From: Sorangium cellulosum
GTDB taxonomy: Bacteria > Myxococcota_A > Polyangia > Polyangiales > Polyangiaceae
Assembly: GCF_002950945.1 (NCBI RefSeq)
Contig: NZ_CP012673.1
Span: 8,570,501-8,634,500 of the forward strand
Length of the DNA stretch: 64,000 nt
Direction of reading: 5' to 3'
The position numbers were made by a program, and so were the translations under genes. The notes under the pieces were generated by a model. That model saw only the letters and a program-made list of their open reading frames with translations, was not told the origin of the DNA and made no database searches. Positions 63,815-64,000 of the stretch are shown here, in pieces. The first letter of the stretch is position 1. Each line of letters starts with the position of its first letter.

Positions 63815-64000
63815 ATGAGTGAGATCGAGAACTTCTCGTTCGTGATCGCGGGCGAGCTCGCCGGGATGGCCTACCCGCACGCGCCGGGCGCGCTCGACGA
63901 GCTCGCGGCGCTCGGCTTCCGCAGCGTGGTGTCGCTCTCGCGGCGGGCGCCGCCGCCGCACGCGCTCGGGCCGCTGATCCACCTGCACTGCCCGCTCGCG
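63815..64000 (+). CDS. DUSP23-like dual-specificity phosphatase (cut by window edge)
   Basis: This is the first 62 residues of a small protein-tyrosine phosphatase-like protein. The N-terminus (N-F-S-F-V-I-A-G-E-L-A-G-M-A-Y-P, then L-A-A-L-G-F-R-S-V-V-S-L-S) resembles human DUSP23/VHZ from memory. The catalytic Cys loop lies beyond the window. ATG 63815 has no strong ribosome site. It is divergent from the peptidase gene. Confidence 0.75.
   Translation, partial: MSEIENFSFVIAGELAGMAYPHAPGALDELAALGFRSVVSLSRRAPPPHALGPLIHLHCPLA

Overview
This window is very GC-rich and looks like the chromosome of a large-genome myxobacterium of the Sorangium/Polyangium type. The pointers are: two Hanks-type Ser/Thr kinases with C-terminal membrane anchors (one with the H-R-D-V-S-P-x-N catalytic loop frequent in myxobacteria), TPR/PEGA-like secreted proteins, many lipoproteins, two sigma-54 activators with their own promoters, and a TonB/ExbBD set. 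No rRNA, tRNA, CRISPR array, prophage or transposase was seen. This identification is inference from gene content.

Layout. 1-991: the start of a sugar ABC-importer binding protein, running off the left edge. 1795-7657: three chorismate-using enzymes in a row: isochorismate synthase, a PabA-PabB fusion and a TrpE-TrpG fusion with the opposite domain order. 7913-11828: GNAT protein, argininosuccinate synthase, small membrane protein, aldo/keto reductase. 11897-19014: MutS-like ATPase, BON lipoprotein, Ser/Thr kinase, FabH-like ketosynthase and an endonuclease III with an unusual metal-cluster loop. 19067-22942: YVTN propeller and diheme cytochrome lipoproteins, then a divergent lipoprotein phosphoesterase. 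22970-24562: a 4'-phosphopantetheinyl transferase directly abutting a phosphoesterase that resembles mycobacterial PptH. 24863-31904: gltB-gltD-dehydrogenase operon. 32009-34863: a small anchored protein, a bacterial GRAS-domain protein and a long gap.

34864-37100: an FHA-type sigma-54 activator facing an unknown Cys-containing protein across a sigma-54 promoter and a double palindrome. 37218-45121: a transport block on the minus strand in the order PhoB-like regulator, TonB, ExbB, ExbD, ExbD, TonB-dependent receptor, beta-helix lipoprotein. 45438-53643: hexapeptide acyltransferase, PrsW protease, LolA, RuvC, GlcD-type oxidase, diheme cytochrome with small lipoprotein. 54010-58528: kinase overlapping a PEGA-like protein, PdxH, HNH nuclease, YjbQ. 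58569-60938: a nitric-oxide response unit in which NorR faces a single-domain globin, with a sigma-54 promoter and two identical 18-bp palindromes between them. 60976-64000: RNA ligase-like phosphodiesterase, ACE-like peptidase M2 and the start of a dual-specificity phosphatase.

The most notable points are the PptH/PPTase pair, the GRAS protein, the two self-contained sigma-54 circuits and a 123-bp dispersed element. The element occurs twice, 96% identical, folds on itself, and each time ends at the stop codon of a minus-strand gene in a convergent gap. All functions are read from sequence by eye; no search was run.
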